The translations under genes and the position numbers were made by a program. Under the pieces are notes generated by a model. That model was given only the letters and a program-made list of their open reading frames with translations. It did no database searches and had not been told where the DNA came from. A stretch of 64,000 nucleotides of DNA from an uncultured Rhodospirillaceae bacterium (lineage in GTDB: Bacteria > Pseudomonadota > Alphaproteobacteria > Azospirillales > Azospirillaceae): contig CALBDS010000003.1 in the NCBI GenBank assembly GCA_937927415.1, positions 186,001-250,000 of the forward strand, in the 5' to 3' direction. Every line of letters begins with the position of its first letter. Position 1 is the first letter of the stretch. Below, one piece after another: positions 44,096 through 51,647 of this stretch.

Positions 44096-45093
44096 GCAGC
44101 GGCCCCCGGAGAACAGCCTGCCGGACGGAAGCCCTTGGGCACCCCGGCCCGATGAAGATGGCCTGCGAACGGCGCCCCCGGCAGAGCCGCTTCCAGCGTA
44201 CGGCGGGCCGCCAGCAGGCGGTCGAGGTCGATCCCGGTGCGCAGCCCCATGGATTCCAGCATGAACACCAGATCTTCGGTGGTGACGTTGCCATGGGCGC
44301 CGGGGGCGAACGGACAGCCCCCCAGCCCGCCCAGGGAGGCGTCGAACGACCGGATGCCCGCCTCCAGCCCCGCCAGCACGTTGGCCAGCCCCAGACCGCG
44401 GGTGTCGTGCAGATGCAGCGCCGTCAGCCGATCCCCCACCGCGCGGAACACCGCCCCCACCACCCGCCGCACCTGCGCCGGGTTGGCGTGGCCGGTGGTG
44501 TCGGCCAGGCTGATGTCGTCGGCCCCGGCCTCCGCCAGACCGGCGGCGAGGCGCACCACCTCCGCCTCATCGACCGGCCCTTCGGTGGCGCAGCCGAACA
44601 CGGTGGACAGCCCCCCCGACAGCAGCGGCCGGCGATCGGCGGGAACGGTGGCAAGGAAAGCGACGATGCGGCGGAATTCCGCCAATTGCTCATCCGGGGT
44701 GCGGCGGACGTTGGCCAGGCTGTGGCTGCGGCTGACCGACAGGGTGAAGCTCAGCCGGTGAACACCGGCGGCCACCGCCCGTTCAGCCCCCTTGGCGTTG
44801 GGCACCAGGGCCGTCACCGTCAGACCGGGAATGGTCAGCGCCCCCGCCACCACCTCCGCCGCATCGGCGAATTGCGGCACGACCTTGGACGGGACGAACG
44901 AGCACACCTCGATCTCGCGCACACCGGCGGCGGCCTCTTCGGCGATCCAGGCCGCCTTTACCGGGGTGGGGACGAAGGTGGACAGGCTTTGCAGCCCGTC
45001 ACGCGGCCCCACCTCGCACACATCGACGTCGAAGGGGCCATCCGCGATGCCGGTTGTTCCGTGTCCAACGCAGGCCGTTTCCTCAGGGGTCAT
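44092..45093 (-). CDS. HMG-CoA-lyase-family enzyme
   Basis: This 333-residue TIM-barrel lyase cleaves 3-hydroxy-3-methylglutaryl-CoA or a close analogue to acetyl-CoA and an oxoacid. The catalytic arginine is in EVGPRDGLQ, the metal pair in LHLHDTRGLG, and the catalytic cysteine in the mobile loop GGLGGCPFAPGAHGN. NVTTEDLVFMLESMG is also canonical. The start is the ATG at 45093; the frame continues upstream to 45225 but that stretch is AT-rich regulatory DNA. It is the first gene of the five-gene operon and shares an ATGA overlap with the CoA-transferase. Confidence 0.93.
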   Translation of the reverse strand: MTPEETACVGHGTTGIADGPFDVDVCEVGPRDGLQSLSTFVPTPVKAAWIAEEAAAGVREIEVCSFVPSKVVPQFADAAEVVAGALTIPGLTVTALVPNAKGAERAVAAGVHRLSFTLSVSRSHSLANVRRTPDEQLAEFRRIVAFLATVPADRRPLLSGGLSTVFGCATEGPVDEAEVVRLAAGLAEAGADDISLADTTGHANPAQVRRVVGAVFRAVGDRLTALHLHDTRGLGLANVLAGLEAGIRSFDASLGGLGGCPFAPGAHGNVTTEDLVFMLESMGLRTGIDLDRLLAARRTLEAALPGAPFAGHLHRAGVPKGFRPAGCSPGAAA

Positions 45094-45114
45094 TCTACCA
45101 AGCCCTTCTTCGCA

Positions 45115-45140
45115 ATTGCAGTTATCTGATAATTTGCAAT
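45115..45140 (-). promoter_or_regulatory. Inverted repeat in the leader of the lyase operon
   Basis: The palindrome TTATCTGATAA (45122-45132) is flanked by ATTGCA (45115-45120) and TGCAAT (45135-45140), a nested near-symmetric operator 22 bases upstream of the lyase ATG. A transcriptional regulator of the operon could bind here; no regulator gene is adjacent. Confidence 0.45.
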
Positions 45141-45202
45141 CGCATGAACGGACGATGGCACAGCCCCGGTTGAGTGTCAACGCGCAGGAAAACAACCGAA
45201 AC

Positions 45203-45225
45203 GTGGTAATCGCGGTAATTACCAC
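45203..45225 (-). promoter_or_regulatory. Second inverted repeat upstream of the lyase operon
   Basis: GTGGTAAT (45203-45210) and ATTACCAC (45218-45225) form perfect 8-base arms around 7 bases, and the inner GGTAATTACC is itself palindromic. GntR/FadR-type regulators often bind GGT-ACC half-sites, but the identity is a guess. It abuts the stop of the DUF6065-like gene. Confidence 0.4.
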
Positions 45226-45954
45226 CTATCGGACAAAGGGCTTTCCGCGGGACTTCGTCTGGTGGTCGGAATGGCCGGAGGAACCGTCGGGATTGAGGCC
45301 GCGGTAATAGCCCTTCTGCCACCGTTCCTTTGCCGCCTCGCTTTCCGGAACATGCAGATCCTGGTTGAACTGCCCGCGCGACACCGCCCAGGCGCGGTAG
45401 CGTTCGGCCAGATCCGGATCGCTGTCCAGCGGCTGGAATTCCGGCTCGAAGCTTTCCATCAGCCCCCGCTGGACCGGCAGGATCACGGCGAAGGGTTCCC
45501 CCTTTTCCCATGTCACCTCGATCCCGGCGGTGGTGAATTTCCAATTCATGGTAAAGGGATAGGGGGACCAGTCGGTTTCGATGATGCCGCTCAGCCCGCA
45601 AATTCCGTCCTTGGGGTGGTTGAACGGGGCGGTGACCATCAGGTTGATGCCGGGGGGCGTGCGCAGGAGCGCCCCGATGTGGAAGGTCAGAATGCCGTGG
45701 CCGAAATGGCTGGCGGGATTGAGCGGATGGGATTCCTCCGGCGTGACGCGGATCGCTTCGGTGCCGGAACCGCTGTCCCACTCGGCGGTGACGCGGCAGG
45801 GGGCGCACACCTCCCACCCGTGCTGACTGGCGATGTTGAGCGGCAGGCAGCGGTATCCGAACTGCTGCGGCAGAATGTCCAACCATTCGCGGGTCGGACG
45901 GGACGGGCGGATGTCGGGTTCGACACCGGACAGGGGATAGGCGATCAGTTTCAT
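45226..45954 (-). CDS. DUF6065-like conserved hypothetical protein
   Basis: This 242-residue soluble protein starts MKLIAYPLSGVEPDIRPSRP and contains RCLPLNIASQHGWEVCAPC, GHGILTFHIGALLRTPPGI, and NHPKDGICGLSGIIETDWSP. It resembles proteins annotated as DUF6065, whose function is unknown to me; the family name is from memory. The C-terminal 35 residues are polar and probably disordered. It has no signal peptide or membrane segment and is not clearly coupled to either neighbour, although the lyase operon starts 132 bases downstream on the same strand. Confidence 0.75.
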   Translation of the reverse strand: MKLIAYPLSGVEPDIRPSRPTREWLDILPQQFGYRCLPLNIASQHGWEVCAPCRVTAEWDSGSGTEAIRVTPEESHPLNPASHFGHGILTFHIGALLRTPPGINLMVTAPFNHPKDGICGLSGIIETDWSPYPFTMNWKFTTAGIEVTWEKGEPFAVILPVQRGLMESFEPEFQPLDSDPDLAERYRAWAVSRGQFNQDLHVPESEAAKERWQKGYYRGLNPDGSSGHSDHQTKSRGKPFVR

Positions 45955-46024
45955 GGGCGTCGCTTCACAGGGGACGGCATCGGCACGGGAATGGACGTCC
46001 TGCTTTTACGGTATGGGCGGGATT

Positions 46025-47953
46025 TTACGGTGTGGGCTGGCCATCGGCGGCCAGGGTGAAACGGAACACGCTACCGCCCCCCGGCGCCGGTTCCACCCAG
46101 ATCCGGCCCCCATGACGTTCCACGATTTTCTTGCACACGGCAAGCCCGATGCCGGTACCATCGTAGTCTTCCCGCCGGTGCAGCCGCTGAAAGATGCGGA
46201 AGATCCGTTCGGCATGCTCCGGGGCGATACCAATGCCATTGTCGGCCACGTCCACGGTCCAGACTCCCCCCGACAGGGTGGCGGACACGATAATCACCGG
46301 GACCTGTCCCGGCCGGCGGTATTTCAGGGCGTTGCCGATCAGGTTCTGGAACAGGCGGATCATGTCCGAATCGTCGCAGGGCAGAACCGGCAAGGCGCCC
46401 GCCACCCGCAAGACCGCCTTGGATTCACCGATGGCGACATGCAGATTGGCCGCCGCCGCCTCCACCGCCCGGTTCAGATCGATGGGGCGCAAAGGCTGCC
46501 CGCCACGCCCGGCGCGGGAATAGTCGAGCAGATCCACGATCATCCGGTCCATCCGCCGGGCGGCGTCCTGGCAGAAATCCAGGCATTCCCGCGCGTCCCC
46601 GTCCAACGGCTGGGCGAAGGAGCGTTCCAGCAGGGTCAGATAGCTGGAAATGACCCGCAGCGGCTGGCGCAGGTCGTGGGAGGCGACATAGGCGAAGGCT
46701 TCCAATTCCTCGTTGGACCGCTGAAGCGCCAGCGTCCGTTCGGCCAGCGCCATTTCCGCCGTTTTGCGGGCGCCGATCTCGGTGTGGGTGCCGACCATGC
46801 GCAAGGGGCGCCCGTCGGCCGCTTTTTCCACCACCCGCCCGCGGGACAGCATCCATTCCCATCCGCCATCGGCCCGGCGCAGGCGGAATTCCACCGTGTA
46901 AAGCGGGGTGCGCCCGGCCAGATGATCGTCCAGCGCCGCGATGGTCGCCGCGGTGTCGTCGGGGTGCAAAAGCTGTTTCCAGGTATCGATATGGGGGTTC
47001 ACCGTGCCGGGGGCATAGCCCAGCATGGTTTCCCACTGCTCGCTCATCAGGATATGGCCGCTGGGGATATCCCAGTCCCACAGCCCGTCCTGAATGGCGT
47101 CCAGCGCCAGCCGCAGGCGCTCTTCGCTGTCGTGGACGGCTTCCTGCGCGCGGCGCTCCTCGGTGATGTCGAGGATGATCCCATTGTACCGCACCTCGTC
47201 CGCCGACACCCGCATGGGTCGTGACAGCCCGCGCCACCAGCGGACCTCGCCCGATTCCCGCAAAAGACGGCCTTCGAAGCGCCAGTCGCAGCCGGTTGCC
47301 AGCGACAGGTCGATGGCCGCCTGCCACGCCGGGGCGTCGTCGGGATGGATGCGGATCAGGGTCCAATCGTCCTTCAGCGCCCCGGCATCGACCCCCAGCA
47401 CCTCCTGCGCCCGTGGGCTAACATAGGTGAAGCCGCGGCTGCCGTCGCTGCGTTCGACCCATTGGTACAGCACCCCCGGGACCGTATCGGCCAGGGCGCG
47501 GAAACGGGCCTCGCCTGCGCGCAGACGCTCGGCATACTCCACCAGTTGGCGTTCGCGGGCGGCGGCCTCGGTCTCGTCGATGATCTGGAGCAGGCAGCAG
47601 CGATCCCCCCCGTCTTCCGACACCGGCGCGGCGGTCACCGCATAAAGGGGGACCGCCCCGTCACGGCGGGGGCCGAGACCGAAACAGTCGGGGTTCAGCT
47701 TGGCCGACAGCAGCGTCGAACGCCCGGCCAGCGCCGCCGCCACCGCCTGTTCGACCCGCGGATGCAGCGGGCGCCCCAGGGCCTGGACAAAGGGGATACC
47801 GGCCTGCGGCTCGCACACCGGGCGCAGCAGCCGGCGGGCGGCGCGGTTCCACAGCACCACCCGCCCCCCGCGGTCGAGCACGACGATGCCGTGGTGGGTC
47901 CCGTCCAGAACGCCGAGCAGCATGCCGAGGGAGGGAAGAGCGGAGGCGGTCAC
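46025..47953 (-). CDS. Multi-PAS sensor histidine kinase, coupled to CheC
   Basis: This 642-residue soluble kinase has three PAS domains (about 12-135, 150-275 and 285-405) and a short coiled coil. The HisKA domain is of the bacteriophytochrome-type, with H426 in YVASHDLRQPLRVISSYL. The ATPase has N-box FQNLIGNALKY, ADNGIGIAPE and YDGTGIGLAVCKKI. No membrane segment is present, so it senses a cytosolic cue. It starts with GTG overlapping the stop of the CheC gene (GTGA), so the two are made together. No response-regulator gene is adjacent. Confidence 0.93.
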   Translation of the reverse strand: MTASALPSLGMLLGVLDGTHHGIVVLDRGGRVVLWNRAARRLLRPVCEPQAGIPFVQALGRPLHPRVEQAVAAALAGRSTLLSAKLNPDCFGLGPRRDGAVPLYAVTAAPVSEDGGDRCCLLQIIDETEAAARERQLVEYAERLRAGEARFRALADTVPGVLYQWVERSDGSRGFTYVSPRAQEVLGVDAGALKDDWTLIRIHPDDAPAWQAAIDLSLATGCDWRFEGRLLRESGEVRWWRGLSRPMRVSADEVRYNGIILDITEERRAQEAVHDSEERLRLALDAIQDGLWDWDIPSGHILMSEQWETMLGYAPGTVNPHIDTWKQLLHPDDTAATIAALDDHLAGRTPLYTVEFRLRRADGGWEWMLSRGRVVEKAADGRPLRMVGTHTEIGARKTAEMALAERTLALQRSNEELEAFAYVASHDLRQPLRVISSYLTLLERSFAQPLDGDARECLDFCQDAARRMDRMIVDLLDYSRAGRGGQPLRPIDLNRAVEAAAANLHVAIGESKAVLRVAGALPVLPCDDSDMIRLFQNLIGNALKYRRPGQVPVIIVSATLSGGVWTVDVADNGIGIAPEHAERIFRIFQRLHRREDYDGTGIGLAVCKKIVERHGGRIWVEPAPGGGSVFRFTLAADGQPTP

Positions 47954-48570
47954 GGGTTTTGCGACACCGAGCGGATGAGAACGTTCAGCAGATCCTCCAG
48001 GTTGCGGGAAGACTGCATGTCCATGGCGATGGCGACATGGCCGCTGATGCTGCTGGATGCCAGCGTCATGCGCACGCGCAAGAACAGGATGTCGGTCATC
48101 AGTTGGGCGGCCTGCCCCTCCAGGATGGCTTCCACCGTATCCACCACCAGTTCGGGCACCCGGATCTCCATGCTGACCCGCAGCAGGTTGCCCAAGGCCC
48201 CCAGGCAGGCGTTCAGCAGGACGTTGCCCACCTCCACCAGCGCATCGCGCTCCAGGGGGGTGATTTCCTCCAGGGGGGTGTCTTCGTGCAGCAGGGCGCG
48301 GACCAGCTCCAGCCCGCGGCGTTCGGGGAACAGCAGCATGGCCTCCCCGCTCAGCAGGCCGGAGAAGCTTTCGGCAATGGCGGTGGTGCGGCCGGGGATG
48401 TCGCGGGACAACTCGGCGATGAGGCTGGAGCGGGTGCGCAGTTCCACGGCCGGCACGCTCAGCAGGATCTCTTCCCCCACCATCACGCTCAGGGAGGCCG
48501 CCGCCTCGCCCACGCCGATGTTGAAGACCTCGGTCAGCGCGTCCTGCAGTTCCGGGGACAATGTGCGCAT
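47950..48570 (-). CDS. CheC-family phosphatase/adhesion-control protein
   Basis: This 206-residue protein has two copies of the CheC active-site motif: ALTEVFNIGVGEAAASLS (E and N separated by three) near residue 12, and ALVEVGNVLLNACLGAL near residue 110. CheC/CheX/FliY proteins dephosphorylate CheY-type regulators. The coupling with a histidine kinase suggests a phosphatase acting in that kinase's own pathway rather than, or as well as, chemotaxis. It is divergent from the pseudokinase gene at 48738. Confidence 0.88.
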   Translation of the reverse strand: MRTLSPELQDALTEVFNIGVGEAAASLSVMVGEEILLSVPAVELRTRSSLIAELSRDIPGRTTAIAESFSGLLSGEAMLLFPERRGLELVRALLHEDTPLEEITPLERDALVEVGNVLLNACLGALGNLLRVSMEIRVPELVVDTVEAILEGQAAQLMTDILFLRVRMTLASSSISGHVAIAMDMQSSRNLEDLLNVLIRSVSQNP

Positions 48571-48737
48571 GATGGTGGCCGGTCCTCCCCTATCCTCCGA
48601 TTGAGCGGTTGCGCAACTGTGCCCGCCCGCGGGCGGCGGCGCAAGATCCGCGGTGCCGGATAGGCCGTACCGCTTGGCGCGGCGGGGAAAGCTCGCGTAT
48701 ACCGGACGGCATAAACCCGACGGCGGGACAACAGGGA

Positions 48738-50789
48738 ATGGGCACCGTGCAGATCCAACGACTGGGCCATTTCAGCATCACCGGCGGCCCCACCGTGGAC
48801 GGCCCGTGTCTGGTCTTCCAGGCCGAGCAGAGCCGGACCGGACTGACCGTCCGCATCCGCACCCGCCGCTTCCCCGCCGACGCCGGACCCGAGGCGGCGG
48901 ACGAGGATGCCTTCAACGCCGCCGCCCGCACCGCCGCCACCCTGCGCCACCCTTCCCTGGCGCCGCCGGTGGGATCGGGGGTGGAGCGGACGCCGGACGG
49001 GGTGTGGCTGTATGTGGTCACCCTGCCCTTCCCCGGCCCGACGCTGGCCGACCCCCAGACCGCCGGAACCCGCTTCACCCCCGCCCAGGCGGTGCGGGCC
49101 GCCGTCGCCATGCTGGACGGGCTGGCGGTGATCCACGGCGCCGGGCTGGCCCATGGGGACATCGGGCCGGGAACGGTCGCCATCGGCGGCGACGGGCGGG
49201 TGATGCTGGACGCCATGTCCCTGGCCCTGGTGCCCCGCCGGACGGCGGACCGGAACGCCGACCTGACGGCGGTGGCGGCATTGGCCCGGCGGATGCTGGG
49301 GGGACCCGGAGCATCCAGCACCAACAGTCCATCCGCCTTGGCCGCGGTGCTGGACCGGGCCGGAACCTACCCCGACACCGCCGCCCTGGCGGCAGCCCTG
49401 ACCGAAGCCCTTCCCCCGGAACCGGCCCCCACCGTCACGGGACCGGACCGCCGCGGCCCGCTGGTGGCCGCCGCCGCCGTGGCGGCGGTTCTGGCGGCCG
49501 GTGGCGGCTGGTGGTATGCCACCCAAACGGCCCCCACCCAGACCGTCCCCGCCCCCCCGGCCGCACCGGCGCTCCCCGCCCCCCGCGTGACTCCGGTGCC
49601 GGTCACCCCGCCGTCGGCGCCCACCCCTCCGGCGGCACCGGCTCCCCCCGCTCCCCCACCCCAGCCGGAACCGCCCCAGCCGGCCCCCACGCCACCGCCG
49701 GAACCGCCAGTCCCGGAAACGCCGCCGGCAAGCGTCCCCCCCGACGCACCCCCCCCGGCCGAGCCGGTTCCCGTGGCTCCGCCGGCATCCGCACCGCCGC
49801 CGGCCGAGCCGCCGCCGGTCACGGAACCGCCGGTTTCCGCCCCGCCCCCTTCACCGCCGCCGCCCCAACCGGAGGCTCCCCGGCCGGAGCCGCCCCCGGT
49901 GGCCGAACCGGCCCCCACGCCGGCACCGGCCGGGGAGCCTCCGGCCGCGCCCATCCCGGAACCGGAACCGCCGCCCGCCCAGACGCCACCACCCGTCCAA
50001 GAGCCGCCCGTCCAAGAGCCGCCCGCCCCGGAACCGCCTACCCAAGAGCCACCCGCGCAGCCGCCCCCCACGGTCGCAGCGCCGGAACCGCCCCCCACAC
50101 CGGAACCGCCGCCTGCTCCGCCCCCGTCACCGGCCGAAGCCCGGAACCGGCTGGCGGCGGCGCTGGACGCCGACATCTGCGGCATGGTGTCGGCGTCGGT
50201 TGCCGGCGATACCCTGACCGTCACCGGCACCGTCGCCGGAGAGGAGGAACGGGCGCGGGTGAAGGATCTGCTGGACAGCCTGCCGCCGCCCCTGCGTGGC
50301 GTGGCGGATCTGACCGTCACGTCGGCCGCCCTGTGCCCGCCACTGCAGACCATCGCCCCGTTCCGCCTTCCCCCCGCCGCCGCGACACCGGCGCTGCGCA
50401 GCACGGTGGATGCGTTCGTCGGCGGCGAGGATCTGGTGCTGACCCTCACCGCGCCGGAGGTGGCCGCGCATATCCAGGTGGATTATTTCACCATCGACGG
50501 CTCGGTGGTGCACATGCTGCCCAACCCGCTGGAAAAGACGGTGAAGATGGCCCCCGGCGATGAACGCCGGCTGGGCGAGCGCCAGGAGAACGCCCGCTAT
50601 TGGGAAGTGGCCCCCCCGTACGGCCGCGAACTGGTGGTTCTGTTCGCCAGCCCGGTGCCGCTGTTCCCCATTCCCCGGCGGGCGGAGACGGAACCCGCCG
50701 ACTCCTACCTGACCGCCCTGCGTGAGGCGTTGGCCGCCACGCCGGGCACCATGGCCGTGCCGCTGTTCATCACCACACGCGGGCCGTAA
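48738..50789 (+). CDS. Membrane pseudokinase with Pro-rich stalk and C-terminal DUF4384-like domain
   Basis: This 683-residue protein starts (ATG after ACAGGGA) with a protein-kinase-like domain (about 10-225). The catalytic loop reads HGDIGPGTVAI instead of HRD-x-K-x-x-N, and the DFG position reads LDAM, so it is probably inactive. One membrane helix follows (about 240-262), then a proline-rich stalk (about 267-465) with short repeats such as VQEPP. A BON-like segment (about 470-540) and a C-terminal DUF4384-like domain (VDYFTIDGSVVHMLPNP, PYGRELVVLFAS) lie beyond. The stalk would span the periplasm. Its gene converges on a PP2C phosphatase gene 8 bases away, the arrangement of threonine-phosphorylation pathways. 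Confidence 0.82.
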   Translation: MGTVQIQRLGHFSITGGPTVDGPCLVFQAEQSRTGLTVRIRTRRFPADAGPEAADEDAFNAAARTAATLRHPSLAPPVGSGVERTPDGVWLYVVTLPFPGPTLADPQTAGTRFTPAQAVRAAVAMLDGLAVIHGAGLAHGDIGPGTVAIGGDGRVMLDAMSLALVPRRTADRNADLTAVAALARRMLGGPGASSTNSPSALAAVLDRAGTYPDTAALAAALTEALPPEPAPTVTGPDRRGPLVAAAAVAAVLAAGGGWWYATQTAPTQTVPAPPAAPALPAPRVTPVPVTPPSAPTPPAAPAPPAPPPQPEPPQPAPTPPPEPPVPETPPASVPPDAPPPAEPVPVAPPASAPPPAEPPPVTEPPVSAPPPSPPPPQPEAPRPEPPPVAEPAPTPAPAGEPPAAPIPEPEPPPAQTPPPVQEPPVQEPPAPEPPTQEPPAQPPPTVAAPEPPPTPEPPPAPPPSPAEARNRLAAALDADICGMVSASVAGDTLTVTGTVAGEEERARVKDLLDSLPPPLRGVADLTVTSAALCPPLQTIAPFRLPPAAATPALRSTVDAFVGGEDLVLTLTAPEVAAHIQVDYFTIDGSVVHMLPNPLEKTVKMAPGDERRLGERQENARYWEVAPPYGRELVVLFASPVPLFPIPRRAETEPADSYLTALREALAATPGTMAVPLFITTRGP

Positions 50790-50796
50790 GCCCGAC

Positions 50797-51576
50797 TCAG
50801 GGCGCGCCGAAGCGGCCGATCACCGCGGTCACATTGTCCTGCCCGCCGGCGTCGTTCGCCAGATCGACCAGAGCGCGGCAGGCCGCGGCGGGGTCGGTGC
50901 GGGCATGGCGATCCAGGACGGCGCCGATGGCCGTGTCGGCCACCATGCCGTTCAGCCCGTCGGTGCACAGCAGGAACACGTCGCCCGCGCGGGCCGACAC
51001 CAGGGCGGTTTCGGCCTCCAGATCCAGGCCGGTGCCCAACGCCCGCAGGATGACGTTGCGCGGCGGCATCGCCCCCCGCCGTCCGCTGTCGAGCCAAAGC
51101 TGATAGAGGCTGTGGTCACGGGTGACCGGCTTCGCCACCCCGTCGCGCAGGCGGTAGAGCCGGCTGTCCCCGGCGTGGAACACCACCACCCGGCCGGTGC
51201 CGCCCAGATGCCAGAACCCCGCCACCGTGGTGCCCATGCCGCGACCCTCGCCGTATCCCTGTTCGCGGTTCAGGGTGAAGATCCGCCGGTTGGCCATCTC
51301 CACCGCCGACCGGATCACCGACATGGCGTTGCGGGTGCGGGCCATTACGCCGTCATCGCCGGGGACGGGGGTGCCGAATTCGGCCACGAAGCCGGTGATC
51401 GCCTCCGCCGCCATGCGGCTGGCCAGATCGCCGCCGGCATGCCCGCCCATACCATCGCACACCACCGCCAGCCCCTGGTCGGGGACCAGGGCGAAACTGT
51501 CCTCGTTGCGCTGCCGCACGCGGCCCACGTCGGTCAGCCCGGCCAGGGTCAGGATCGGTGCGGAATCATCGGGCAT
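50797..51576 (-). CDS. PP2C-type Ser/Thr protein phosphatase (Stp1/PppA-like)
   Basis: This 259-residue phosphatase has the PP2C metal and catalytic motifs: NEDSFAL, VCDGMGGHAGGD, GMGTTVAG, FHAGDSRLYRLR, LCTDGLNGM and GGQDNVTAV. All metal-binding aspartates appear to be present. It removes phosphate from serine or threonine. It faces the pseudokinase gene tail to tail, and an active Hanks kinase is encoded at 12015-14741, so either may be part of its circuit. This is inference from context. Confidence 0.95.
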   Translation of the reverse strand: MPDDSAPILTLAGLTDVGRVRQRNEDSFALVPDQGLAVVCDGMGGHAGGDLASRMAAEAITGFVAEFGTPVPGDDGVMARTRNAMSVIRSAVEMANRRIFTLNREQGYGEGRGMGTTVAGFWHLGGTGRVVVFHAGDSRLYRLRDGVAKPVTRDHSLYQLWLDSGRRGAMPPRNVILRALGTGLDLEAETALVSARAGDVFLLCTDGLNGMVADTAIGAVLDRHARTDPAAACRALVDLANDAGGQDNVTAVIGRFGAP

Positions 51577-51647
51577 CAGGGTGCGTTCCTCGGACAGAAC
51601 CTTTGTTTGCCCGCCTCATGGAATGGGACGGGCCGGAAACTCTAGCA

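Noticed and set aside
49545..50135. The Pro-rich region as a CRISPR-like or other non-coding repeat array
   Set aside because: The repeats are short, irregular and in frame throughout a continuous coding sequence with domains on both sides.
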